Assembly (NCBI GenBank): GCA_030043395.1
Contig: JASHXW010000255.1
Span: 1 to 16,587 of the forward strand
Length of the DNA stretch: 16,587 nucleotides
Direction: 5' to 3'
From: Streptosporangiaceae bacterium
GTDB lineage: Bacteria > Actinomycetota > Actinomycetes > Streptosporangiales > Streptosporangiaceae
Shown: positions 6,432 to 13,281 of the stretch, piece after piece
Position numbering within the stretch: position 1 is the stretch's first letter
Layout: each line of letters starts with the position of its first letter
Notes under the pieces: generated by a model
Database searches by the model: none
Seen by the model: only the letters and a program-made list of their open reading frames with translations
What the model was told of the DNA's origin: nothing
Position numbers and translations under genes: made by a program

Positions 6432-6462
6432 AATGTAATGCCGGCACCGGGTGCCAGGCCAA
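6432..6462 (-). promoter_or_regulatory. Putative promoter and dyad operator of the PLD-like gene
   Basis: On the minus strand TTGGCC (6462-6457) and TACATT (6437-6432) are 19 bp apart. The spacer holds a perfect dyad GGCACC-G-GGTGCC (6443-6455). Transcription would start about 40 nt before the TTG start. An operator inside the spacer suggests repression by an unknown factor. The hexamers are moderate, the dyad is clear. Confidence 0.4.
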
Positions 6463-6489
6463 TGGGCGATGCGCGCTTGGCGGCCGGGC

Positions 6490-6999
6490 CTACCCGCCGG
6501 GTTTGTGGTGCGGAATGGCTTGGCGCAGTTCCCGGAATGCCGCCGGCCCGGCGCCAGCCTTGCGTACCTCTGCCTTCCAGTGGTGACTATGCACGTGCTC
6601 GTCGATCCGGCGAAGCCGGTCGAAGACGCTGCGACGGGTATCCGCGCTCACGCCACCGCTGCCGACGAGCATGGCGACCACATCGACGGCGAGGTCGATC
6701 TCCCAGATTTCCTCGGCAGTGAACTGCCGGAGGTGCTCGTCGTAGACCTTGGCGCCCGCATGCGTGGCACGCACCCGCAGGCCGGCTTCGGTCACGGCGC
6801 GAGCCAGTGCCTGGATCGCGCGAAGATCCTCCGGACGCGCCTCGACGAACTGCTCGACCGCTGGCTCGTCGCTGAGCCGCTGCAGTGCCGAGATGGTGTC
6901 GTAGATGAACGGCGTTGTCGCGTCACCGTAGTTCAGGTGACGCGGCACCAGTCCAGTCCACCCGTCCTGACCGGAATGATGCTTGGAGTGCGCATTCAT
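6490..6999 (-). CDS. Conserved-looking hypothetical cytoplasmic protein
   Basis: The 169-residue protein has no signal peptide or membrane helix. The N-terminus (NAHSKHH) and C-terminus (HVHSHHWKAEVRK, AIPHHKPGG) are His-rich. The middle (about 25-135) is predominantly helical and amphipathic: TPFIYDTISALQRLSDEPAVEQFVEA, ALARAVTEAGLRVRA, EEIWEIDLAVDVVAMLV. I do not recognise the family. The His pairs could bind metal, but spacing does not match a known motif. The frame is real: the codon bias is normal for the region, it has a plain ATG start, and it is divergent from the MetE-like gene across a 115-nt gap with candidate operators. Its stop is 104 nt before the PLD-like gene, so the two are probably transcribed separately. 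Confidence 0.75.
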   Translation of the reverse strand: MNAHSKHHSGQDGWTGLVPRHLNYGDATTPFIYDTISALQRLSDEPAVEQFVEARPEDLRAIQALARAVTEAGLRVRATHAGAKVYDEHLRQFTAEEIWEIDLAVDVVAMLVGSGGVSADTRRSVFDRLRRIDEHVHSHHWKAEVRKAGAGPAAFRELRQAIPHHKPGG

Positions 7000-7011
7000 G
7001 CGGGAATCGTA

Positions 7012-7053
7012 GCCGCGAACTCGCGGCGTTGTATGGCCGAAGCACCGCCGCGA
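7012..7053. promoter_or_regulatory. Inverted repeat GCCGCGA-AC-TCGCGGC plus third half-site in a divergent promoter
   Basis: The 115-bp gap between the divergent genes starting at 6999 (minus) and 7115 (plus) holds a perfect 7-2-7 dyad (7012-7027) and a third GCCGCGA at 7047-7053. Three copies in 42 bp suggest an operator that could control both genes. GC-rich words recur by chance at this composition, so confidence is moderate. A weak plus-strand -35 TTGTCA lies at 7061-7066. Confidence 0.4.
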
Positions 7054-7114
7054 GCCAGACTTGTCAGGCCTGGGTGCTAGAAATCATCTCAGCGTGGTAT
7101 CACTGGAGGCAGCG

Positions 7115-8185
7115 ATGACCCGTCGGGTAGACAGCGATCTGCTTCTTGTCGGAAGCCTGCCAGCCGGCTCCACGGAGTCGGCGCTACGGCAGGCAGCGCA
7201 GTTCTTCGGCGACTTGGTATTCGCCCTCCCGGACGGCGAGACAGGACCCAGGGCCGGGTGGGTCAGCTACGAGCGCGAGCAGCTCGTCCGGCCGAACCCT
7301 GGCGTGGTCGTCCTGCAGGAGACTGAGTCACCGACCGGACTGCCCAGGCACGCGTACGAGACTCCCGTGTTCGGCATCCGGCCCGGGGTAAGCGAGCTGC
7401 ACTGGGGATCCTGGCCGCGCATCGACGACGCGATCGCGTCCTACCAGGTGTTCGCCGAGTTGCGCAGTGCTGGCGTCGTGCCCGCTGAGCTGCGGTTCCA
7501 GGTGGGCCTGCCGTTTCCGTCCAGCGCCATGAACGCCTTCAAGGCCGACTTCGCCGCTGACTACCCGGTGGCCGCACGCGCCTTCGAGGACCTGGTGGCC
7601 CGCGAGTTGCACCGGCTGACCGCCGCGATCCCGCCCGGTGAGCTGGCGATCCAGTGGGACATGGCCTACGAGGTCCAGGACATCGAGGGAGTGCTCGCCT
7701 GGACGGCTGAGGGCGCCTGGGAGCGCTTCGCCGGCCCCGTCACCAGGCTGACGCCGCTCGTTCCGGAAGACGTGCTGGTCGGCTACCACCTGTGCTACGG
7801 AACATTCCCCGAGTGGCCGATGTACGAGGCACGGGACCTCGCGCTGCTGGTCCGGATGGCCAACTTCGCGGTGGCGAACTCCGGCCGGCGCGTGGACTGG
7901 CTGCATCTGGCCGGCCCGCGGTACCTGCGCAGCGAGGATCGCAGTTTCTTCCGGCCGCTCGCCGACCTGGAGCCAGGCGATGCCCGGGTGTTCCTCGGCG
8001 TGGTGCTGCCGATCGACGGCACCGCCGGCCTGCAGCGCCGGGTCAGCACGGCGTCGCGGTACTTCCCCGACTTCGGCGTGGCGATGTACTGCGGGTTCGG
8101 ACGCCAGCCTGGCACGGACGGAACCGAGACCATGCGCGAGCACGCCCGCGTCGTCCGTGCGGTCCGGACCGGGCACCCGGCTTGA
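7115..8185 (+). CDS. UROD/MetE-like TIM-barrel protein with a probable zinc site
   Basis: The 356-residue protein starts like the UROD/MetE-like superfamily (LLVGSLPAGSTESALRQ, then ALPDGETGPRAGW). Its C-terminal half mirrors the catalytic barrel of cobalamin-independent methionine synthase. YHLCYG (H225, C227) corresponds to the MetE zinc motif HxC, and YCGFG (C326) to the late zinc Cys. WLHLAGP places H264 where MetE has its zinc Glu; the 62-residue spacing H264-C326 is close to MetE's 61. At 356 residues it lacks MetE's N-terminal barrel. It may therefore be a zinc-dependent thiol alkyl- or methyltransferase with an unknown substrate. The ATG at 7115 follows GGAGG (7105-7109) by 5 nt; an in-frame extension to 7061 is rejected because it lacks a ribosome site. 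The fold is likely, the reaction is inference. Confidence 0.8.
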   Translation: MTRRVDSDLLLVGSLPAGSTESALRQAAQFFGDLVFALPDGETGPRAGWVSYEREQLVRPNPGVVVLQETESPTGLPRHAYETPVFGIRPGVSELHWGSWPRIDDAIASYQVFAELRSAGVVPAELRFQVGLPFPSSAMNAFKADFAADYPVAARAFEDLVARELHRLTAAIPPGELAIQWDMAYEVQDIEGVLAWTAEGAWERFAGPVTRLTPLVPEDVLVGYHLCYGTFPEWPMYEARDLALLVRMANFAVANSGRRVDWLHLAGPRYLRSEDRSFFRPLADLEPGDARVFLGVVLPIDGTAGLQRRVSTASRYFPDFGVAMYCGFGRQPGTDGTETMREHARVVRAVRTGHPA

Positions 8186-8300
8186 TGCGGGGCGGCTCAT
8201 ACCGAGGGCTGACGCTATCGCGACCTACGGGTGATGCCACCCGGCCGCCTCGCGCTTAGTCTGGGGTCATGTGCCGAAGTCGGCTCCGCAGGAGGCACGA

Positions 8301-8822
8301 ATGATGGACAGTGCCAGCAGGGGCTTCCCGCCCGGCGACATCCGCGTGTCGGACGCCGACCGGGACCAGGCGGTCGAGGAGCTGAGCGAAGCCTTCCGGG
8401 TCGGCCGGATCACAGCCGACGAGTTCGAGCAGCGATCTGAGCAGGCCCTTAGCGCGCGTACCGGCAGGGAGCTCATCGCCCCGCTCGCCGACCTGCCGCC
8501 ACGCTCCGCGCCCATGCCGCGTGCCAGCGCCGCGGCCGAGGCGTCGCGCGTGGCCGGGGCCCGGCGCGTCATGGTGGCTTCCACCGTCGGCGCGGTCGCC
8601 TTCTCCGCCATCGCGGCGACGAACGCGCTCAGTACCGGCGTCACCCTCGCTCAGCGCGAGTTCATGCAGAGGATGGCGGCGCGTCAGGGCATCGCGATCC
8701 CGCTTCCCCCGAACCCGGGCTTCAACTGGGCCGGCACTCTAGTCCCGGCAACAGTCGCCATCCTGTTCGTCGTGCTGATCGTCTTCCTGCACGTGACCCG
8801 AGCTGACCGCCACCGTCCCTGA
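8301..8822 (+). CDS. DUF1707 domain membrane protein
   Basis: The 173-residue protein has an N-terminal DUF1707 domain at about residues 13-66: IRVSDADRDQAVEELSEAFR followed by GRITADEFEQRSEQALSART and ELIAPLADLP. Two hydrophobic segments follow, at about 87-110 and 143-164, giving a two-helix membrane protein with an external loop. DUF1707 proteins are widespread in actinobacteria; the domain is short, helical and SHOCT-like, and its role is unclear. Two adjacent ATGs (8301, 8304) follow GGAGG (8291-8295). 8301 is taken here with 5-nt spacing, and 8304 with 8 nt is equally possible. An upstream in-frame GTG at 8271 lacks a ribosome site. It reads in the same direction as the MetE-like gene 115 nt upstream and the glycosylase 71 nt downstream. 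Confidence 0.85.
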   Translation: MMDSASRGFPPGDIRVSDADRDQAVEELSEAFRVGRITADEFEQRSEQALSARTGRELIAPLADLPPRSAPMPRASAAAEASRVAGARRVMVASTVGAVAFSAIAATNALSTGVTLAQREFMQRMAARQGIAIPLPPNPGFNWAGTLVPATVAILFVVLIVFLHVTRADRHRP

Positions 8823-8893
8823 TCCATCGGCTGGCTGCCTCTTGCGCGCCAGGCGGAGCAGGCTGTCTTGACGGACCGGCTACGGAAGGGGTA

Positions 8894-9583
8894 ATGGCGA
8901 GGATGGTGACGTCGGGCGCTCATCAGGTCGGACCCGGCCGGGCGGAATGGCTGGCGCGGGCCCGGGCTCACCTGCGCCAGGCTGACCCGGTGCTGGCCAG
9001 GCTCATGGCAGACCGGCCGGACTTCGATCCGCAGCAATGGCTGACTGAGCTGCCCAAGTTCGACCTGTTCGGTGCGCTGCTGTTCCAGATCGTCGGCCAG
9101 CAACTGTCGGTCGTGGCGACCCGCCGAATCCTCGGCCGCATCCAGGAGCGCTTCGGCGGCCATCTTCCCGCACCTGCCGACGTGCTCGCCTCGGATCCGG
9201 CGCAGCTCCGCGAGGCAGGATTGTCGTGGCGGAAGGTAGGCACGATTCGCGAGCTCGCCGAGCGGCTGGCGGATGGACGGCTCGACCCGCAATCGCTCGA
9301 GACCAGTACGGACGAAGAGCTGATAGCGGTCCTGACCGAGATACCAGGGATAGGCCCGTGGACGGCGCAGGGCGCCCTGATTCTCGCGCTCGGCCGGGAA
9401 GACGTGGTACTGCCGGGCGACCTCGCGCTGCGCAAGGCCATCCGCGTGTCCTACCGCCTTGATCACTTGCCCACGGAGGCCGAGGTTCTGGCGATCGCCG
9501 AGCGATGGCGGCCCTACCGCAGCCTGGCGACGTCGTACTTGTTCTCCGCCGCATTCGACGACGGGAAATCACGCACCGCCTGA
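8894..9583 (+). CDS. AlkA-type DNA-3-methyladenine glycosylase (HhH-GPD family)
   Basis: The 229-residue protein would remove alkylated bases in base-excision repair. The helix-hairpin-helix reads LTEIPGIGPWTAQGALI (about 147-163), followed by the catalytic aspartate in VLPGDLALRKA (D176), the usual HhH-GPD spacing. FGALLFQIVGQQLSVVATRRI (about 59-79) is the conserved helix entering the domain. It lacks the extra N-terminal AlkA domain and the four-Cys iron-sulphur loop of the Nth/MutY branch, so it is a compact monofunctional glycosylase. The ATG at 8894 has GGAAGG (8884-8889) 4 nt upstream; a second ATG at 8903 is possible. The UvrA-like repair gene follows 56 nt downstream, suggesting a shared DNA-damage role. 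The family is firm, the exact base specificity is not. Confidence 0.92.
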   Translation: MARMVTSGAHQVGPGRAEWLARARAHLRQADPVLARLMADRPDFDPQQWLTELPKFDLFGALLFQIVGQQLSVVATRRILGRIQERFGGHLPAPADVLASDPAQLREAGLSWRKVGTIRELAERLADGRLDPQSLETSTDEELIAVLTEIPGIGPWTAQGALILALGREDVVLPGDLALRKAIRVSYRLDHLPTEAEVLAIAERWRPYRSLATSYLFSAAFDDGKSRTA

Positions 9584-9639
9584 GCCTGGGCGTGGTGGCC
9601 GGCTCACCCCTGAGAAGCGATCCTGCTTAGGTAGGCCAC

Positions 9640-12141
9640 ATGGCGACCGCTGATCTGCCGGTGCCCGGGACGCTGCCCGCCGCCATCGGCGTTCGCGGCG
9701 CCCGGCACAACAACCTGCGCAATGTCGACGTCGACGTGCCGCTGTGGCGAGTCATCGCCGTGGTGGGAGTGTCCGGGTCAGGCAAGACGTCGCTGGCGAT
9801 CGGCACCTTGTACGCCGAGGGCATGCAGCGGTACCTGGCTGGCCTGAGCACTTACAGCCGCCGCAGGCTCACCCAGGCCCAGCGCCCTGACGTCGACCAG
9901 ATCGACCACCTGCCGCCGGCCCTCGCCCTGCGGCAGCGACCGCCGATTCCCGGACCGCGCAGCACGGTCGGGACGATGTCCGATGTCCTGAACGTGCTGC
10001 GGCTGATGATGTCGCGGCTTGGCTCGCATGTGTGCCCGAACGGCCACCGCGTCGGCCCGTCGATCGCGACATTCGCCGAGGAGATCGTCTGCCCGCAGTG
10101 CGGTGCGCACTTCGAGCATCCCAGCGCCGAATCCTTCGCCTTCAACTCCTACGGTGCGTGCCCTGCCTGCCAGGGCCTCGGCGTCCGGTCCGAGGTCGAC
10201 GAACCGACCCTGGTGCCCGACCCAGGCAAGACGATCGAGGAAGGGGCGGTGCTGCCATGGAACTCGGGCGGCCGGCGGCTGTCGATGTACGCCGCCGGCC
10301 AACTCGGCGTGCGCCTGAACGTGCCGTACCACTCGCTCACCGACCGCGAGCGCGACATCGTGCTGCACGGCCCGCCCGTGCGGCGGCAGGTCACGCTGCA
10401 CTCGGGGCGAAACGAGCGGACAGTCCAGCTATCGGTGAACTATGACAACGCAGTGACGGCGGTGGAGCGCTCGCTGCTCAGCGACAATGAGCGCAGTCGC
10501 AGGCTGGCGCAGCGGTTCGTGGTCACGCGCGTGTGCTCGGTCTGCCACGGCACGCGGCTGCGACCGGAGGCGCTGTCCTCGCAGCTCGGCGGGCGGAACA
10601 TCGCCGAGGTCAGCACGCTCGCGCTGGGGGAGTTGCAGCTCTTCACGGCTGGCTTGCCTGACGAGCTCCCCGCGGAGCTCGGTCGCGTGACGACCGGCCT
10701 GCTCGCCGAGCTGAACGGGACGCTTTCCCCGCTACTCGAAGTCGGGCTCAGCTACCTGACGCTCGACCGGTCCGGCGCCTCGCTGTCCACCGGGGAGCGG
10801 CAGAGGATCGAGCTCACCTCGACGGTGCGCGCCAGCGCTACCGGCATGCTCTACGTGCTGGACGAGCCGTCGGTCGGGTTGCACCCGAGCAACGTCGTCG
10901 GCCTGCGCAAGACGATCAGCGCGCTGGCCGCGAACGGCAACTCCGTGATCGTCGTGGAGCATGACCGCGACATCATCCGATCGGCGGACTGGATTATCGA
11001 GCTCGGTCCCGGGGCCGGAGCGCAGGGCGGCCAGGTGATCTCGGCCGGCGCCCCCGGCCAGCTCGAAGCCGACCCGCACTCCGTCATAGGCCCTTTCCTC
11101 GCCGGTGCGCCTGCCATCGCGGGCGCGCGTCCCAGGCGGGCGGCTGAGGACGGCCAGCTCGCCATCGAGATCGCCGACCTTTACAACTTGCACGACGTCA
11201 AGGCAGCCTTCCCGGTGAACCGGCTGACCGCGGTGGCAGGCCCGTCCGGGGCCGGGAAGACCGCGCTCGTGCTCGACAGCCTCATCCCGGCGGCGCGGGC
11301 GCGGCTCGGTGGCCGCCCCGAGCCGAACCATGTCCGCCGCCTGGACCTGCAGGGCATCCGCCAGGTTGTCCAGATCGACGCTTCGCCGATCGGCCAGAAC
11401 GCGCGGTCGACTCCCGCGACCTACTGCGGGGCGTTCGATCACGTCCGCCGGCTGTTCGCTGCGTCCGCCTATGCCCGGCGCCGGCACTGGAAGCCCGGTC
11501 ACTTCTCCTTCAACACCCGCGAGGGGCAGTGCCCCACCTGCCGCGGGCTCGGCCGCATTGACCTGGACGTCCAGTACCTGCCGAACATCACCGTCCAGTG
11601 TCCGACGTGCCACGGCGCGCGCTTCAACGACGCCGCCCTCGCGGTCCAGGTCGACGGCGTGACGATCGCCGACGTGCTCGGCCTGAGCGTGCGCGACGCA
11701 CTCGAGCGGTTCGATGACAGGGCCCCGATCGCCTCGGCGCTTCGTCCTGTGAGCGAGGTCGGCCTGGACTACCTGAAGCTCGGTGAGCCCACGCCCTCCT
11801 TGTCGGGCGGCGAGTCGCAGCGGCTGAGGATCGCCTCCCGGCTGCGGAGCAGCCAGCGGGGCGCGCTCTACGTCTTCGACGAGCCGTCCACCGGCTTGCA
11901 CCCCCTGGACGTGGCGACACTGGTGAGCGTGTTCGACCGGCTGATCGACGCCGGAGCGACGATCATCGTCATCGACCACGACCTCGACCTGCTGGCCGCA
12001 GCGGACCTTCTCATCGACATGGGCCCCGGCGGTGGCCCGGAAGGCGGCCGCATCCTCGCTGCCGGAACGCCTGAGCAGGTCGCCAGAGATCCAGGCAGCG
12101 TCACTGGCCCGTGGCTAGCCGACTACTTCGGGACAGGCTGA
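9640..12141 (+). CDS. UvrA paralogue (UvrA2/DrrC-like) without UvrB-binding domain
   Basis: The 833-residue protein has two ABC ATPase halves. Half 1 has Walker A GVSGSGKTS (43-51), signature SLSTGERQRIELTS (from 381; canonical LSGGE is LSTGE here) and Walker B LYVLDEPSVGLHP (from 404). Half 2 has Walker A GPSGAGKT (534-541), signature SLSGGESQRLRIAS (from 720) and Walker B LYVFDEPSTGLHP (from 743). Zinc modules C151/C154/C174/C177 and C631/C634/C654/C657 both have CX2CX19CX2C spacing, and CSVC sits at 299-302. Canonical UvrA is about 940-970 residues. Here only about 20 residues (CPNGHRVGPSIATF) join the first zinc region to the ATPase where the roughly 110-residue UvrB-binding domain should be. 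It therefore cannot recruit UvrB in the usual way. Relatives act in tolerance to DNA-binding drugs (DrrC) or damage. The start has TAGGTAGG 4 nt upstream. Confidence 0.93.
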   Translation: MATADLPVPGTLPAAIGVRGARHNNLRNVDVDVPLWRVIAVVGVSGSGKTSLAIGTLYAEGMQRYLAGLSTYSRRRLTQAQRPDVDQIDHLPPALALRQRPPIPGPRSTVGTMSDVLNVLRLMMSRLGSHVCPNGHRVGPSIATFAEEIVCPQCGAHFEHPSAESFAFNSYGACPACQGLGVRSEVDEPTLVPDPGKTIEEGAVLPWNSGGRRLSMYAAGQLGVRLNVPYHSLTDRERDIVLHGPPVRRQVTLHSGRNERTVQLSVNYDNAVTAVERSLLSDNERSRRLAQRFVVTRVCSVCHGTRLRPEALSSQLGGRNIAEVSTLALGELQLFTAGLPDELPAELGRVTTGLLAELNGTLSPLLEVGLSYLTLDRSGASLSTGERQRIELTSTVRASATGMLYVLDEPSVGLHPSNVVGLRKTISALAANGNSVIVVEHDRDIIRSADWIIELGPGAGAQGGQVISAGAPGQLEADPHSVIGPFLAGAPAIAGARPRRAAEDGQLAIEIADLYNLHDVKAAFPVNRLTAVAGPSGAGKTALVLDSLIPAARARLGGRPEPNHVRRLDLQGIRQVVQIDASPIGQNARSTPATYCGAFDHVRRLFAASAYARRRHWKPGHFSFNTREGQCPTCRGLGRIDLDVQYLPNITVQCPTCHGARFNDAALAVQVDGVTIADVLGLSVRDALERFDDRAPIASALRPVSEVGLDYLKLGEPTPSLSGGESQRLRIASRLRSSQRGALYVFDEPSTGLHPLDVATLVSVFDRLIDAGATIIVIDHDLDLLAAADLLIDMGPGGGPEGGRILAAGTPEQVARDPGSVTGPWLADYFGTG

Positions 12142-12171
12142 GAGTTCGCGTCCTGGACTTGCACGGCCGGG

Positions 12172-12608
12172 CTGGTTGCCCGCCACCCTCGCCTTTCGGT
12201 CGGCGTGGTGTTCGGGATGGGCTTCGACGCCGCCACCGAGGTCGCCCTGCTCACCGCGGTGGCGCTGGCCGCCGGGGAGCACATCCCGTGGGAAGCCATC
12301 TTGGCGCTGCCGATCTTGTTCACCGCGGGCATGTCGCTGATGGATACCTCTGACGGGCTGTTCATGAACGTCGCCTACGGCTGGGCGTTCTTCAACCCGG
12401 TCCGCAAGGTCTACTACAACCTGGCCATCACCGGGCTGTCGGTGGCGATCTGCGTGCTCATCGGCGGGATCGAGACGCTCAGCCTGGTGCCCCTGGAGGT
12501 GCACGGAGTCAGCCAGCACGCCGGCTTTTGGGGCGCTACGCCCACATCGAAGAGCGATGGTCGGCCCGCCTGCAGGTTCAGGAAACGACCGTTGCCGGAG
12601 GCGACTGA
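12172..12608 (+). pseudogene. Broken NiCoT-family nickel/cobalt permease remnant
   Basis: From 12172 the frame reads VARHPRLSVGVVFGMGFDAATEV, then GMSLMDTSDGLFMNVAYGWAFFNPVRKVYYNLAITGLSV. These are the third and fourth NiCoT signatures (GFDTATE-like at 12220-12240, GMSLMDTxDG at 12328-12357). The N-terminal half with the HX4DH metal motif is absent: the UvrA-like gene ends at 12141 and no NiCoT sequence lies before about 12172. Around 12529-12534 the frame changes. The reading frame stays open to 12630 as nonsense, whereas a shifted frame from 12534 gives RYAHIEERWSA, the family's usual C-terminal end, stopping at 12608. The last transmembrane segment that should precede it is missing. So at least two deletions occurred, one causing a frameshift. 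No functional transporter is expected. It lies in frame with the UvrA-like gene, separated only by its stop. Confidence 0.85.
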
Positions 12609-12614
12609 CCGAGG

Positions 12615-13034
12615 TCACCACCACGCGTAGACGCGTGCCGGAAGCGTATGCAGCGGTACCTGATCCGGGCCCGGATAGGCAACCAGCACGGGGCAGTCGT
12701 CCGGATCCCGGCCTTCGACAATCGTGTGGCCCTCTCCGTGCCGGGTCTCGATGTAAGCCGAACGCGATCTCAGCATGCGCTCAGCCTGCTCGAGATCCTT
12801 TTCGGATGCCGCTGCCCAGATCACGTACTGCACGCCTGCGCCGCCTGGGTACCGCCTGGCATCCTCGCCCATCGAGCGCAGGATCAGCGGGGAGCGCCCG
12901 GCGCTGGCCAGCAGTGCCGCGGCGGGTTCCCGATCGGTGACCGTCAGCCCCAGGAGCTCGGTGTAAAAGCTCACCGACGCATCCAGGTCGCCCACGTACA
13001 TGACCGCCATGCTCAGCCGTGCCTCCGCAGCCAT
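12615..13034 (-). CDS. VOC-fold (glyoxalase / bleomycin-resistance-like) protein
   Basis: The 139-residue protein shows the paired beta-alpha-beta-beta-beta units of the vicinal oxygen chelate fold. MAVMYVGDLDASVSFYTELLGLTV (about 9-32) is the first unit, and VQYVIWAAASEKDLEQAERML (about 68-88) opens the second. The ending EGRDPDDCPVLVAYPGP replaces the usual DPDGN..E strand. The metal ligands expected at the start of the first strand (His) and in the last strand (Glu) are Met and non-acidic here. It is more likely a binding or resistance-type VOC protein than a metal-dependent enzyme. The ATG at 13034 has no strong ribosome site. It converges on the NiCoT remnant, its stop lying only 6 nt from that remnant's. 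The substrate is unknown. Confidence 0.85.
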   Translation of the reverse strand: MAAEARLSMAVMYVGDLDASVSFYTELLGLTVTDREPAAALLASAGRSPLILRSMGEDARRYPGGAGVQYVIWAAASEKDLEQAERMLRSRSAYIETRHGEGHTIVEGRDPDDCPVLVAYPGPDQVPLHTLPARVYAWW

Positions 13035-13154
13035 GTCTTGAGTCTGGCACTCACCGAATGACCGGCCGCAGCGGCGGGGACACTTAGGCGGGCGGGCACA
13101 ATCCCGCGCTATCTGTCCTGGCTGATCGTCAAGGTTTTCGTCACGGCCCGGCGA

Positions 13155-13173
13155 ATCACCAGGATCGGGTGAT
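13155..13173. promoter_or_regulatory. Inverted repeat ATCACC-N7-GGTGAT
   Basis: A 6-bp perfect dyad with a 7-bp spacer lies in the 247-bp gap between the divergent VOC (start 13034) and SDR (start 13282) genes. It is a plausible regulator site but has no assigned factor. The gap also holds a small hairpin GCGGG/CCCGC (13092-13096/13103-13107) near the VOC side. Confidence 0.3.
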
Positions 13174-13224
13174 CACGCTTCACCTGGCCGGGAGCGAATC
13201 TGGCCGCGTGCCGGAGGCGGAGAT

Positions 13225-13239
13225 GGCTACCTCGTAGCC
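13225..13239. promoter_or_regulatory. Perfect dyad GGCTAC-CTC-GTAGCC upstream of SDR-GH15 operon
   Basis: Arms of 6 bp with a 3-bp spacer end 42 nt before the SDR start codon, where a promoter or 5' leader is expected. It can be read as an operator for the SDR-GH15 pair or as a short mRNA hairpin. No clear -35/-10 pair was found nearby. Confidence 0.4.
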
Positions 13240-13281
13240 GAGCCTCGCCTCGGACGATCAAGAACAGGAGGCTGTCAAGCG

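Noticed and set aside
8271..8300. GTG start at 8271 for the DUF1707 protein
   Set aside because: It has no ribosome site; the GGAGG at 8291-8295 points to the ATGs at 8301/8304.
8868..8873. TTGACG as -35 of a glycosylase promoter
   Set aside because: A -10 at normal spacing would fall on the start codon and the sequence there does not fit.
10732..11979. Long minus-strand open frame opposite the UvrA-like gene
   Set aside because: It lies wholly over a gene with intact Walker, signature and zinc motifs; composition-driven shadow.
12142..12630. Complete small membrane-protein gene starting at GTG 12205
   Set aside because: Family signatures show it is the C-terminal part of a NiCoT permease, and the last 30 or so codons are out-of-frame sequence.
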